Assembly (NCBI RefSeq): GCF_014698045.1
Contig: NZ_JACJSE010000003.1
Coordinates: 62,001-126,000 of the forward strand
Source of the DNA: Aulosira sp. FACHB-615
GTDB lineage: Bacteria; Cyanobacteriota; Cyanobacteriia; Cyanobacteriales; Nostocaceae
Reading direction: 5' to 3'
DNA length: 64,000 nt
How positions within the stretch are numbered: position 1 is the first letter of the stretch; each line of letters starts with the position of its first letter. Made by a program: the position numbers and the translations under genes. Below, piece after piece: positions 43,613 through 53,019 of this stretch. The notes beneath the pieces were generated by a model, which searched no databases, had not been told where the DNA came from, and worked only from the letters and a program-made list of their open reading frames with translations.

Positions 43613-44773
43613 TTAACTTGTCTTGATTTTAGTAAACAGAGATTCATACTGTTTTGTTGTTGATGCCGATAATGGCAGTAAAAATTCACTTTTCGGGAAA
43701 ACTTGCTGATTTGTTTGTAATAAACTCTGTATTGGTTCGGCAATATCAGTAATTTTAATATCAGAAATAATTGGTGAATTGGTTTTAGTTTTGGTGGTGA
43801 TTTGTTTGGCGATTTCCTGTTGCCAACAAAAGTCAATCCACTTAGATGATATGTCGTTTTTGCTGGCTTTAGTGGGGCGTACCCATAAATCTGCCCAAAT
43901 GGCTGTTCCTGATTTGGGGATGACTACATTAAGTTGGGGATAACGTGACAAAATTGGTAATACATCACTTGACCAACCAACGGCTAACCAAGTATCTCCT
44001 GTAATTAAAGCTTCGAGGTAGTTGTTAGAACTGTAGAATTTTACTTGTTGGTTTAAGGTTTGCAGTTCTTTTTCCAGGTTAGGTACGGTGTCGAGGTTTT
44101 CGGTGTTGTAAGATTGTCCGAGTTTCTTCAATGCTAGACCGATTACTTCTCTAGGATTATCGAGTAAAGAAATTTGCGATCGCAACCCATCCCGCCATAA
44201 ATCACTCCAGTCTTGGGGTTGCCAGCCTAATTCTTGAAATTTCTGGCGATCGTATACAATCACTGTACTACCCCAACGATAAGGCGCAGCCCAGACTTTT
44301 CCTTGAGGATCTAAGTTTCCTTGTTCATTGCGCGTTACTAATTGTCGCCATCTTTCGTCCAAATTCGACCAAGATTTTAATTGTTGGACTTCTGCTGCTT
44401 CTAGCGGTTGAATTAATTTTTGTTCAATGGCACTTTTTAGCCAGTAATCTCCCAAACTTACCAAGTCTACTACATCGGTTGTTTGGGAATTAATAAATGG
44501 AATCCAGCGCGTCCAATTTTGTTTATCGTTGGTTTTTGCTTGTTCTTGCCAATGTTGCAATTGTTGATATAAATTTTGAATTTGCTCAACGGGAGAGAAT
44601 TTTAACTTTGGCTTTGGCTGCAAAAATTGGCTAAATTGATCAACTACTTGAGCAGGAATAGAATTTTTTAATAACTGAACGCTGAGTTTAGTTTGGTTTT
44701 TATTCTCGCACCCCACCAGCAGTTGCGACAGTGCCAATCCACTTACACTGAGTAAAAATGAGCGTCGATCCAT
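43613..44773 (-). CDS. ABC transporter substrate-binding lipoprotein (PotD-like)
   Basis: A periplasmic solute-binding protein of 386 residues. The N-terminus is MDRRSFLLSVSGLALSQLLVGC, with a twin-arginine-like RRSFL start and a lipobox (LLVGC). The body has the type 2 binding-protein fold (VWAAPYRWGSTVIVYDR, DNPREVIGLALKKLG, LAVGWSSDVLPIL), most like spermidine/putrescine or iron-type binders; the ligand is not certain. No transporter genes of a polyamine system are adjacent. Confidence 0.85.
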   Translation of the reverse strand: MDRRSFLLSVSGLALSQLLVGCENKNQTKLSVQLLKNSIPAQVVDQFSQFLQPKPKLKFSPVEQIQNLYQQLQHWQEQAKTNDKQNWTRWIPFINSQTTDVVDLVSLGDYWLKSAIEQKLIQPLEAAEVQQLKSWSNLDERWRQLVTRNEQGNLDPQGKVWAAPYRWGSTVIVYDRQKFQELGWQPQDWSDLWRDGLRSQISLLDNPREVIGLALKKLGQSYNTENLDTVPNLEKELQTLNQQVKFYSSNNYLEALITGDTWLAVGWSSDVLPILSRYPQLNVVIPKSGTAIWADLWVRPTKASKNDISSKWIDFCWQQEIAKQITTKTKTNSPIISDIKITDIAEPIQSLLQTNQQVFPKSEFLLPLSASTTKQYESLFTKIKTS

Positions 44774-45457
44774 TGATTTTGGATATGTAAACTTAGATTC
44801 TAGACTATTGTCTTACATTGCAGTTAAAAGTGAGGGAATAGAGAGTGGCTCACAAGTGTAGGTTTTTAACAGAGTGATGAGTAGCGACTCTAAAAATCAC
44901 GATTTAATCAGAGTTCCACCCCCCTCACACCCTTACACCCCTACACCCTAAATCAAGGTTTTTGGGGCATAACGTAAAAAACCTACACCTGTCAGATAGG
45001 GAGTGGGGAGTAGGATGTATGCAGTGATAGGCAAAATTAAAGGTTTGATTGAGGTTTTAGGGATGTAAGGGTTTTGAAAACCTACCCCCTTACACCTTCA
45101 TACTTCTAAACCCTTCTCTAAAAACCTCATTTTTCGTGTTCTGGCGTAAGTTCTATTCTTTTCCCCATTCTCGACTCCCTACTCCCTACTTTCAAGGCAG
45201 TATTATTCCCAAAATAAATGCCTCCCAGTCATGGAGGCAAAGCGTAAAGCATCCTAATATTTCTGGTGAAACAATAACATAGACGGTGTGAGATTGAATG
45301 AGGGCAGTCACCCTTCATTAAACCTGGATTCTCTCTTGTTGAGAAATCCAGGGGTGTGAGAGGGGTGGGAGGAGTCGGAGGATGATGAAATCTTTCCCCC
45401 CTCCCCACACTTCCCACACTTCCCACACTTCCCACACTTCCCACACCCCTATGATCT
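44774..45457. other. Repeat-rich intergenic region
   Basis: No gene is supported. It contains CACCCTTACACCCC-type repeats, a degenerate partial copy of the MITE-like element found beside nifH (about 45055-45157), short CTCCCTA heptamers near 45175-45190, and a 9-bp TTCCCACAC array at 45404-45447. Short frames at 45229-45500 arise from that array. Confidence 0.6.
45404..45447. repeat. 9-bp TTCCCACAC tandem array
   Basis: About five TTCCCACAC units in direct tandem, just downstream of the dienelactone hydrolase gene's stop (minus strand, 45458). Confidence 0.9.
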
Positions 45458-46195
45458 CTAAGGAAATATTTTGGCTAAGAACGTGGTGATTTCTAACCAA
45501 GCGGAGGTAGCTGCAACAGCATCGTAGCGATAACCATCATCGCGCATAAATGTATGTTCGGCTTCGTATAAGAATACTTGATGAGGTATATTGGCATCTG
45601 TAATTGCTTTAATTAATGTATGGCGATCGCTTTCGGGAATGTGAGGGTCAAGAGTACCAAGTATCAGCAGTAATTCGCCTTTAATTTCACTCACTCTATG
45701 AATAGTATCTGCTATGCCTTGACCAAGTTTGCCACTGGGGATACCAGTCGGGTAACAGCAAACCGCAGCTTTGATTTCACTGTGGAAGGCGGCGCGAAAA
45801 GATAAATGTCCGCCGATGCAAAAGCCGAGAGTGCCAATTTTATCGGGGTTAACCGCCGCGTCGGTTTTGAGAAAATCAATCACAGCGCGACAATCTGCAT
45901 CATACTCTGCGATCGCTGTTCTGCGTGCATCATCATTACCCCGCATTCTCCCCAAATCATCCGGTTCAATGACTGTACCAACGGTTTCCAAGCGGTGAAA
46001 AATTTCGGGTGCGGCGACAACATAACCAAACCCGGCTAGGTAGTTAACCAGGCGAATCATCGGACTACCTAATTGATAGATATCACTGTAAAACAAAATG
46101 GCTGGATAAGTTCCGGCTGGCTTGGGAGAGGCGACATACACCCGCATTAAGCTGTCATCTACCCTTAACTCAACATTGCGCTTAGTGATTTGCAC
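45458..46195 (-). CDS. Dienelactone hydrolase-family protein
   Basis: An alpha/beta hydrolase of 245 residues. The nucleophile is Cys in GTLGFCIGGHLSF (about residue 127), as in dienelactone hydrolase rather than the Ser of most esterases. The acid Asp lies in LGTLDPHIPESDR and the base His in EAEHTFMRDDGYRYDA. N-terminal strands (VELRVDDSLMRVYVASPK) and the GYVVAAPEIFHR region fit the family. The natural substrate in cyanobacteria is not known. It stands alone. Confidence 0.9.
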   Translation of the reverse strand: MQITKRNVELRVDDSLMRVYVASPKPAGTYPAILFYSDIYQLGSPMIRLVNYLAGFGYVVAAPEIFHRLETVGTVIEPDDLGRMRGNDDARRTAIAEYDADCRAVIDFLKTDAAVNPDKIGTLGFCIGGHLSFRAAFHSEIKAAVCCYPTGIPSGKLGQGIADTIHRVSEIKGELLLILGTLDPHIPESDRHTLIKAITDANIPHQVFLYEAEHTFMRDDGYRYDAVAATSAWLEITTFLAKIFP

Positions 46196-47700
46196 TTGTT
46201 TGGCTCCCAGTCATAATTGTTTTCATTAGCTTTTACAGAATTAAGTGATGATATCGGGATAGTAGAGCGAACGGATCACAACAGCAATAAAGATACATTT
46301 AAAATTAGGTAAAAAACTCATCTTGTCAAAATATCTAAATACATTGCAGAAGAATTCAGAAGTCAGAATTCAGGAGTCAGAACAAGAGCCAGGGGTATTA
46401 AAACCGCTTATTCATCCGCCGGTGATGCACTAAGTTTAGGGAAGTGTCGTACATAATTTCTTCTGAATTCTGACTCCTGACTCCTAAATTCTATTTAGGT
46501 AACATTCAGACTTCTAACTGACTTGTGTTATAAGCAGGACTTACGCATCAAAATTTTCTGTGGGGATTGGGTGTGAGGATGAAAGGGTATGGGGTGTAAG
46601 GGTTGTGGATACTTACACCCTTACACCCTCATACCCCTGTACCCTGTTATAAAACCTTATTTTTTCGTTTTTTTGCGTAAGTCCTAATAAGTTCAAATTA
46701 AACAAACCAGAAAAATTAAAATGTCAGCCAAAACTTTATAATCTCATCAATCTCATGACAGCACTCATATCTAAGTAAAATATTTATTCAGCATCATCAA
46801 ATAAAAGCAAAAATACTTCAAACTTTGATAAATAAATTAATCAAACGGTGTTAAGCTGACTATAGGAATCAAAAAGCAAGAACGCAAAAGACTTCAAGAA
46901 AAATATTGAGTTTACCTCAATAAAGTCCTTTTGCTCTGGTAAATCCACTTCAATATCGTGACGCTTTTTGCTAACGATAGAAATCAGCCAGATAAATAGG
47001 ATTGTAACCTCAGTACAAACTTGAAGTCAGTGATAACTTGCTTAGATAATTACTAGTAATAATTGGCTATACAAGCTAGTATTATCAGCCAGAAAAAATT
47101 ACTCTAGGAGCCTGGGAAGAAAGACTCTTAGTACAAGCTGGCAATCTAAAAGAAATTAGCACGGTTACTGAAAATAATGCAAGCCAAATTAACTCTCTCT
47201 TTGTCATAAAAGATTGATTTTACTGCATTAGTTACTAGCAAATTGAGTAATTTTCAGCAATATTTGTTAGCAATACCAAAACAGCAACTAACAGCAGAAG
47301 TTTTGAGAAATGTTGACACATCCAAAACAGGAAAGTTGTAAATAATAGCCATTCAGAGTGGAGTGCAATTTTGGTTGGTTGGGTTTATCAAAACCTAGGG
47401 AAATGTCTATTGCCACTGTCACCATTCTTAAGGCTTGAGCAACCGATGGGGATTTAATTACACCAACCTGCAATGTGTATGTCTAGCTTTTCGCAACTTT
47501 GCTTTTCATGAGATGAAATTTCTGCACACACCCAATAGCAGCCAGGCTACAAATACCAATTTCATCTCTTGAGATTTATCTGAATCTGCATTTGGTAATA
47601 CTTGCAATATTCCTGAAAGACAAATTCTCAAGTATGTAGCCTTTAACCACTATTGACTTTTCAAATTGGCAATCAAAATCATCACAGGAAAACACCAACC
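46196..47700. other. Long gene-poor region upstream of nifH
   Basis: About 1.5 kb. It contains one MITE-like element (46536-46685), TCAGAATTCAGGAGTCAG-type repeats near 46350-46495, and a short coding-like stretch without start at about 47080-47217 that may be gene debris. No intact gene is supported. The nifH ribosome site (AGGAAA near 47687) lies at the right end. Confidence 0.6.
46536..46685. mobile_element. MITE-like element, copy A
   Basis: A 150-bp element with perfect 12-bp terminal inverted repeats AGGACTTACGCA (46536-46547) and TGCGTAAGTCCT (46674-46685). The inside has GGGTGTAAGGG and complementary CCCTTACACCC tracts. No coding capacity. Copy B lies at 48740-48897 in the same orientation. 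Confidence 0.85.
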
Positions 47701-48591
47701 ATGAGTATTGACAAAAAAATCAGACAAATCGCTTTCTACGGTAAAGGCGGTATTGGTAAATCTACCACTTCTCAAAACACCTTGGCAGCGATGGCAGAAA
47801 TGGGTCAACGCATCCTGATTGTAGGTTGCGACCCTAAAGCTGACTCCACCCGTTTGATGCTGCACTCTAAAGCACAAACTACAGTATTACACTTGGCTGC
47901 TGAACGTGGTGCAGTAGAAGACTTAGAACTCGAAGAAGTCATGCTCACCGGTTTCCGTGGTGTGAAATGCGTAGAGTCTGGTGGCCCTGAACCCGGTGTA
48001 GGTTGCGCGGGTCGTGGTATTATTACCGCCATTAACTTCTTAGAAGAAAATGGTGCTTACCAAGACGTTGACTTCGTATCTTATGACGTATTAGGCGACG
48101 TTGTATGTGGTGGTTTCGCAATGCCTATCCGCGAAAACAAAGCACAAGAAATCTACATCGTGACATCAGGTGAAATGATGGCGATGTACGCTGCAAACAA
48201 CATCGCTCGTGGTATTTTGAAATACGCTCACTCCGGTGGTGTGCGTTTGGGTGGTTTGATTTGTAACAGCCGTAAGACAGACCGGGAACACGAACTCATC
48301 GAAACCTTGGCAAAACGGTTGAACACCCAAATGATTCACTTTGTACCCCGTGACAATATTGTTCAACACGCTGAATTGCGCCGGATGACAGTGAACGAGT
48401 ACGCACCCGACAGCAACCAAGCTAACGAATACCGCACCTTGGCTAACAAAATCATCAACAACGAAAATCTCAAAATTCCTACCCCAATTGAAATGGAAGA
48501 ATTAGAAGAATTGTTGATTGAGTTCGGTATTCTCGAAAGTGAAGAAAATGCTGCCAAAATGATTGGTACAGCTGCTGAAAGCACCAAGTAA
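47701..48591 (+). CDS. nifH: Nitrogenase iron protein (NifH), isolated copy
   Basis: Dinitrogenase reductase, the ATP-driven electron donor to the MoFe protein. 296 residues. The P-loop is GKGGIGKST (residues 14-22), DPKADST follows, and the two cluster-ligand cysteines lie in GVGCAGRG and DVVCGGFA. NifH Arg for ADP-ribosylation is in CAGRG. The ATG at 47701 follows AGGAAA; the longer frame from 47653 is not needed. No nifD or nifK is near, so this is a separate copy of the nifH2 kind known in heterocystous species. The C-terminal tail differs from nifHDK-linked copies, as expected for a paralog. A terminator follows. Confidence 0.95.
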   Translation: MSIDKKIRQIAFYGKGGIGKSTTSQNTLAAMAEMGQRILIVGCDPKADSTRLMLHSKAQTTVLHLAAERGAVEDLELEEVMLTGFRGVKCVESGGPEPGVGCAGRGIITAINFLEENGAYQDVDFVSYDVLGDVVCGGFAMPIRENKAQEIYIVTSGEMMAMYAANNIARGILKYAHSGGVRLGGLICNSRKTDREHELIETLAKRLNTQMIHFVPRDNIVQHAELRRMTVNEYAPDSNQANEYRTLANKIINNENLKIPTPIEMEELEELLIEFGILESEENAAKMIGTAAESTK

Positions 48592-48623
48592 TTTTGATGT
48601 AGTCATCAAGTCTTTCTAAGCAA

Positions 48624-48665
48624 CCAGAACCTCGTTTTTATCAAAACCGGGGTTCTGGTTTTTTT
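48624..48665 (+). terminator. nifH terminator
   Basis: Arms CCAGAACC (48624-48631) and GGTTCTGG (48651-48658), followed by seven T, 33 bases after the nifH stop. Confidence 0.88.
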
Positions 48666-48681
48666 CATGATTACTTTTTTG

Positions 48682-48739
48682 CAGCTACTATTGGGCAGCG
48701 TTTGTTCCTTCTGCTAATTGGACTCCGTTGAATAATTAC
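48682..48739 (+). pseudogene. 3' fragment of a CHAT-domain gene
   Basis: The plus strand reads WAAFVPSANWTPLNN, which matches the extreme C-terminus of the intact CHAT protein (WAAFVPSGNWTPLNN, 18588-18630) almost base for base. Nothing of the rest of the gene is present. The MITE copy B begins where the fragment ends. Confidence 0.85.
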
Positions 48740-48897
48740 ATGACTTACGCACAAAGATTATCTGTGGAGATTGGGTGTAAGGGTGAAAGGGTTTGGGGTG
48801 TAAGGATTATGAATCAGTACACCCCTATACCCCTATACCCCTGTACCTCTACACCCTCAACAAAACCCTTGATTTTTCGTTTTGATGCGTAAGTCCT
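48740..48897. mobile_element. MITE-like element, copy B
   Basis: About 158 bp. The left end is GACTTACGCA with its first bases altered; the right end is a perfect TGCGTAAGTCCT (48886-48897). It has the same internal GGGTGTAAGGG and ACACCCCTATACCCC tracts as copy A and the same orientation. Its right end supplies the stop codon of the kinase gene. Confidence 0.85.
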
Positions 48898-50068
48898 AAA
48901 ATATTGACTTCAACGCGAGAAATGCAGTAATCCACAAAATTAAACTTATGGGTGCGCCGACGAGGATTCCCGCGATCGCCCAACCGCGTTGATGTTCTTT
49001 AAAATGTTCAATACTGCGCCATTGTCTACTTCTCCAAGCCCATTCATTGCCTTTTGCTCCCATTGCGATCGCCATAAACCAACCAATCTGCGGTACAAAA
49101 CAAAATAAGCCACACCATACCTGATTAGTCCATAACCATAACCAAGGTAATAAAAAAGCCCCCCAATTCCATCCCAAAATCTCTTCTGGTACTGGTTCTG
49201 TAGAATTAATCCCACAACCAGAATTATTAATTATATTTTTGCTGACAGGTTTAACAGTCAGATTAGATTTTAAAGTCTCAATTGCTTGGCGGGCATTACT
49301 AAAGCGGTTTTCCGGCGCAGGTTCAGTCATCTTTTGTAACCAGCGCACAAAGCTAGGACTGACGTTAACTTTATCAGCAAATTGCAACCGCAAATCTTGT
49401 TGCGGTAAATCACCAGGGGGAATACCCGTTAATAAATGTATTAACGATGCGCCCAAAGCATACAAATCAGATGCCGGAACAGCCCGACCACCAAATTGTT
49501 CCATCGGCGCATAACCATAAGTCCCAACCACCGTAAAAGTCACGCCTTCTTTAGCCGCTTTATCTTGGACTGCACCAAAATCTACCAAATATATCTGATT
49601 ATCTTCACCCCAAATTAAATTACTGGGCTTGATATCCCGATGCAAAACACCAGGATTCAACTCATGCAGATATATCAGAATTTTTAAAACCTCAGTCGCA
49701 ATTTTCCGGGCGTGCTTTTCTGTGCAGCGTTTACCAACTGCCAGTTTTTCTTTGAGTGAGTCACCAGGAATATATTCTTGGACTAAGCCAAACCATAATG
49801 TCCGGTCATCAACACAAAAGTAATCAATGTATTGCGGAATGCGCGGATGTTTGAGTTGTTTGAGAATCTGTGCTTCTCTCTCAAACAACTTCAAATCATC
49901 CCACTGGACAGTTCCGCCGAAAGCCAAAAGTTTGACCACAACTAATGATTCTTCTCCATCAGCAGCTTGTAAATCTTTGGCCAGCCAAGTTTGGCGAATG
50001 CCATTATTACCGAGTTGCTTTTGGATTTGATAACGGTGGTGTATTATCTGTTCTATTTGCAGCATCAA
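48896..50068 (-). CDS. Serine/threonine protein kinase with C-terminal membrane region
   Basis: 390 residues. The N-terminal Hanks-type kinase domain (residues about 10-270) has the ATP-site Lys in VVVKLLAFG, the catalytic loop HRDIKPSNLIW, and VDFGAVQ in place of the DFG block. GTYGYAPMEQF is the activation-segment end. The C-terminal part has at least two hydrophobic segments (WGAFLLPWLWLWTNQVWCGLFCFV and AIAGILVGAPISLILWITAFLAL) and should anchor the kinase in the membrane. The TAG stop lies in the end of a MITE-like element. Confidence 0.88.
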   Translation of the reverse strand: MMLQIEQIIHHRYQIQKQLGNNGIRQTWLAKDLQAADGEESLVVVKLLAFGGTVQWDDLKLFEREAQILKQLKHPRIPQYIDYFCVDDRTLWFGLVQEYIPGDSLKEKLAVGKRCTEKHARKIATEVLKILIYLHELNPGVLHRDIKPSNLIWGEDNQIYLVDFGAVQDKAAKEGVTFTVVGTYGYAPMEQFGGRAVPASDLYALGASLIHLLTGIPPGDLPQQDLRLQFADKVNVSPSFVRWLQKMTEPAPENRFSNARQAIETLKSNLTVKPVSKNIINNSGCGINSTEPVPEEILGWNWGAFLLPWLWLWTNQVWCGLFCFVPQIGWFMAIAMGAKGNEWAWRSRQWRSIEHFKEHQRGWAIAGILVGAPISLILWITAFLALKSIF

Positions 50069-50283
50069 ACACCTGCTGGCAATTTACGCTAAGGTGATTC
50101 CCCTACTATTCCAGGATAGACATTACACAGAGAGTTTGGGGGCAGATGTTTACCAAAAACCACCCAACAGCCAGAAAATTTTGGATTTTAGATTTCCCAA
50201 CTCCCAATTCCCCACTCCCCACTCCTTAACTTCACAATTAGTCTATAAATCAAATAAGATTGGCTCTTGTTTTGGGAAAAGTT

Positions 50284-51825
50284 GTGAAACAAACAGATGT
50301 TGTCGTTATCGGTAGCGGTATTGGTGGTTTAAGTTGTGCGGCGATGTTGGCTAGATATGGCTTTGATGTGATTGTCTGCGAAAGTCATACCATTGCTGGT
50401 GGTGCAGCCCACGCTTTTGAACGTCAAGGATATAAATTTGATTCTGGGCCATCTCTGTATTCAGGATTATCCTACAGCCCTTCACCTAACCCTTTGCGGC
50501 AAGTCTTAGACGCTATTGGTTCACAAGTTCCCTGCGTTAACTACAATACTTGGGGTTGCTGTTTACCAGAGGGTGATTTTGACACATCGGTAGGGGCAGA
50601 ACAATTTTGTGATGTGTTAGCCAGACTACGCGGGGAAGATGCGGTCATTCAATGGCGAAAGTTACAACAAGTAATGCTTCCTCTAGCCCAGGCTGCGATC
50701 GCTCTGCCTCCGGCTGCGTTACGTTTGGATATAGGTGCAGCTATCACCGTCAGCCGTTTTGCGCCTACTTTAGCCCGTCACGCCGCCAATGTCCTTAAAT
50801 TAACTGGGTCTTTCTCTCGCATCATGGATGGTGTTGTCAGTGACTCATTTATTCGCAATTGGCTGAATATGCTGTGTTTCCTCCTTTCTGGGCTACCAGC
50901 TTCAGGAACTAACGCCGCAGAGGTAGCGTTTATGTTTGCTGACTGGTATCGCCCAGGAGTCCAGCTAGATTATCCAGTTGGCGGGAGTGGTGCTTTAGTG
51001 AATGCTTTGGTGCAGGGGTTGGAAAAACACGGCGGTGAGTTGAAACTAGGGGCGCATATTGAACAAGTATTAGTCAAAAATCAACGGGCTATTGGTGTGC
51101 GTTTGCGTAACGGTGAAGAAATTCGGGCGCGGCGGGCTGTAGTTTCTAATGCCTCGGTTTGGGACACACTGAAGTTAGTCCCGCCAGAAGCCTTGCCAGA
51201 CAAGTTTTGCCACCAACGCCAATCAACACCAGAGTGTGATAGTTTTATGCACCTCCACTTAGGTATTGATGCCCAAGGTTTACCAGCTAATTTAGCCTGT
51301 CACCACATCATCGTGAATGATTGGGACAAAGGCATCACTGCACCGCAAAATCTGGTTTTAGTATCGATTCCCTCAGTTATTGACCCGTCTCTTGCTCCTC
51401 CAGGTAAGCATGTGATTCACGTTTATACCCCAGGGAATGAACCCTATAGCCTTTGGGAAGGGATGGACAGGAAAAGTTCAGAGTATGAACAACAAAAGCG
51501 ATCGCGCTCTCAAATTATGTGGCAAGCTCTAGAACGAATCATTCCTGATATTCACTCTCGTTGCGAAATCACATTGGTTGGTACACCCCTCACTCACGAA
51601 CGCTTTTTACGCCGTCACCGTGGTTCTTATGGCCCAGCCATTTCTGCCGATGTTGGTTTATTCCCTAGTTCCCTGACACCCCTATCCGGCTTAATGTGTT
51701 GTGGTGACTCAACATTCCCCGGTATCGGTTTGCCCGCCGTCGCCGCCAGTGGCATGATAGTCGCCAATACCCTCGCCCCCGTCAGCCAGCATTTAGCAAT
51801 GCTCAAGGATATTGGTTGTATTTAA
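50284..51825 (+). CDS. FAD-dependent phytoene desaturase/carotenoid isomerase-type oxidoreductase
   Basis: About 513 residues. The N-terminal dinucleotide fold is VVVIGSGIGGLSCAAMLARYG, followed by the family pattern AGGAAHAFERQGYKFDSGPSLYSG. The C-terminal FAD signature is GLMCCGDSTFPGIGLPAVAASGMIVANTLA. This is the CrtI/CrtISO/CrtO superfamily of carotenoid enzymes; the exact reaction is not readable. The start is a GTG at 50284 after GGGAAAAG, giving MKQTDVVVIG; a TTG at 50260 is also possible. Confidence 0.85.
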   Translation: MKQTDVVVIGSGIGGLSCAAMLARYGFDVIVCESHTIAGGAAHAFERQGYKFDSGPSLYSGLSYSPSPNPLRQVLDAIGSQVPCVNYNTWGCCLPEGDFDTSVGAEQFCDVLARLRGEDAVIQWRKLQQVMLPLAQAAIALPPAALRLDIGAAITVSRFAPTLARHAANVLKLTGSFSRIMDGVVSDSFIRNWLNMLCFLLSGLPASGTNAAEVAFMFADWYRPGVQLDYPVGGSGALVNALVQGLEKHGGELKLGAHIEQVLVKNQRAIGVRLRNGEEIRARRAVVSNASVWDTLKLVPPEALPDKFCHQRQSTPECDSFMHLHLGIDAQGLPANLACHHIIVNDWDKGITAPQNLVLVSIPSVIDPSLAPPGKHVIHVYTPGNEPYSLWEGMDRKSSEYEQQKRSRSQIMWQALERIIPDIHSRCEITLVGTPLTHERFLRRHRGSYGPAISADVGLFPSSLTPLSGLMCCGDSTFPGIGLPAVAASGMIVANTLAPVSQHLAMLKDIGCI

Positions 51826-51904
51826 TTTACCAATAAATTTATAGCGGTAGTCAGAGATGTGAGGATAATTTGAAAGCTTGAATGCCAGGAATATTAAGAC
51901 TTTT

Positions 51905-51978
51905 CTCTTGCCTGGTTGGTGAGCGAACTTGTACTGAGCGCAGCCGAAGTAGCCGAACCACTGCCTTCTGCCTCCTGC
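51905..51978. repeat. Small dispersed repeat with inserted unit
   Basis: CTTGCCTGGTTGGTGAGCGAA...CCGAACCACTGCC, interrupted by about 24 bases (CTTGTACTGAGCGCAGCC and so on). A version without the interruption lies near 43568-43588. Confidence 0.65.
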
Positions 51979-51983
51979 TATAT

Positions 51984-52002
51984 AATAATGATTATCATTT
52001 TA
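51984..52002. promoter_or_regulatory. Fur-family (probably Zur) operator upstream of hemB
   Basis: The palindrome AATGAT-T-ATCATT (51987-51999), set in an AT-rich box, lies 19 bases before the hemB start. It fits Fur/Zur-type boxes (TGATAAT...ATTATCA family). A Zur role is inferred from the metal-related genes that follow. Confidence 0.75.
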
Positions 52003-52017
52003 ATTTAGTTTCAGCCT

Positions 52018-53019
52018 ATGTCCGTCAAACCATTAAACCTCCTCCAACGTCCCCGGCGGTTGCGTCGGACTGAAAAGTTGCGCCAGATGGTGAGAGAAAC
52101 AACTCTGAGTGTGGATGACTTGATTTATCCGATGTTTGTGATGGAAGGCGAAGGGCAGAAAGTAGAAATTGCTTCTATGCCAGGATGTTATAGATACTCT
52201 CTGGATTTATTACTCAAAGAAATCGCCGAAGTATCTAGTTTGGGCATAAATGCGATCGCACTTTTCCCCGTCATCCCCGAACATAAAAAAGACGACACAG
52301 GTACAGAAAGCTACAACCCAGAAGGATTAGTACAAGAAACAGTCAAAGCCATTAAACAAGTTGTTCCCGATATTGTTGTCATCACCGATGTCGCCCTTGA
52401 CCCCTTCACTACACATGGTCACGATGGCTTAGTTGATGAACGAGGCACAATTTTAAATGACCCAACGGTAGAAGTGTTAGTGAAAATGGCACTTTCTCAA
52501 GCCGCCGCCGGAGCAGATTTTGTTGCTCCTTCTGACATGATGGACGGGAGAATTGGGGCAATTCGTCAGGCTTTAGATGCAGAAGGTTACATCAATGTCG
52601 GGATTTTGGCATACTCCGCTAAATACGCCTCAGCCTACTATGGCCCCTTTCGAGATGCGTTAGATTCTGCCCCGAAATTTGGTGATAAAAAGACCTATCA
52701 AATGGATGCAGCCAACGCTAGAGAAGCCATCAAAGAAGTAGAACTAGACATTGCCGAAGGTGCAGATATTGTCATGGTTAAACCTGCTCTCGCTTATCTA
52801 GATATTATTCAACAAATTCGCATAGCCACCCAATTACCAGTAGCAGCCTACAACGTCAGTGGCGAGTACGCCATGATTAAAGCCGCCGCTCAAATGGGTT
52901 GGATAGATGAAAAAAAAGTAATTTTAGAAACCTTGACCAGCATGAAACGTGCCGGCGCAGATTTAATTTTGACCTACTTCGCCAAAGACGTAGCGTTGAT
53001 CAAGAAGTATGAAGTGTGA
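52018..53019 (+). CDS. hemB: Delta-aminolevulinic acid dehydratase, metal-type without zinc-binding cysteines
   Basis: Joins two aminolevulinates into porphobilinogen, the second common step of tetrapyrrole synthesis. 333 residues. The active-site Lys residues lie in YSAKYASAYYGPFRDA and MVKPALAYLD. The metal-site segment reads DVALDPFTTHGHDG, with Ala/Asp in place of the three Cys of zinc enzymes, so it should work with Mg rather than Zn. It is preceded by a Fur-family box. The C-terminal codons (Tyr-Glu-Val-stop) lie in a GAAGTGT heptamer array. The next gene begins 29 bases later. Confidence 0.94.
   Translation: MSVKPLNLLQRPRRLRRTEKLRQMVRETTLSVDDLIYPMFVMEGEGQKVEIASMPGCYRYSLDLLLKEIAEVSSLGINAIALFPVIPEHKKDDTGTESYNPEGLVQETVKAIKQVVPDIVVITDVALDPFTTHGHDGLVDERGTILNDPTVEVLVKMALSQAAAGADFVAPSDMMDGRIGAIRQALDAEGYINVGILAYSAKYASAYYGPFRDALDSAPKFGDKKTYQMDAANAREAIKEVELDIAEGADIVMVKPALAYLDIIQQIRIATQLPVAAYNVSGEYAMIKAAAQMGWIDEKKVILETLTSMKRAGADLILTYFAKDVALIKKYEV

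Noticed and set aside
45229..45500. Short minus-strand frames rich in Gly-Val-Trp-Glu or Gly-Ser-Val
   Set aside because: They come from the 9-bp TTCCCACAC array, not from a gene.
47701..48591. Part of a nif operon
   Set aside because: No nifD, nifK or other nif gene is found on either side; only nifH is present.
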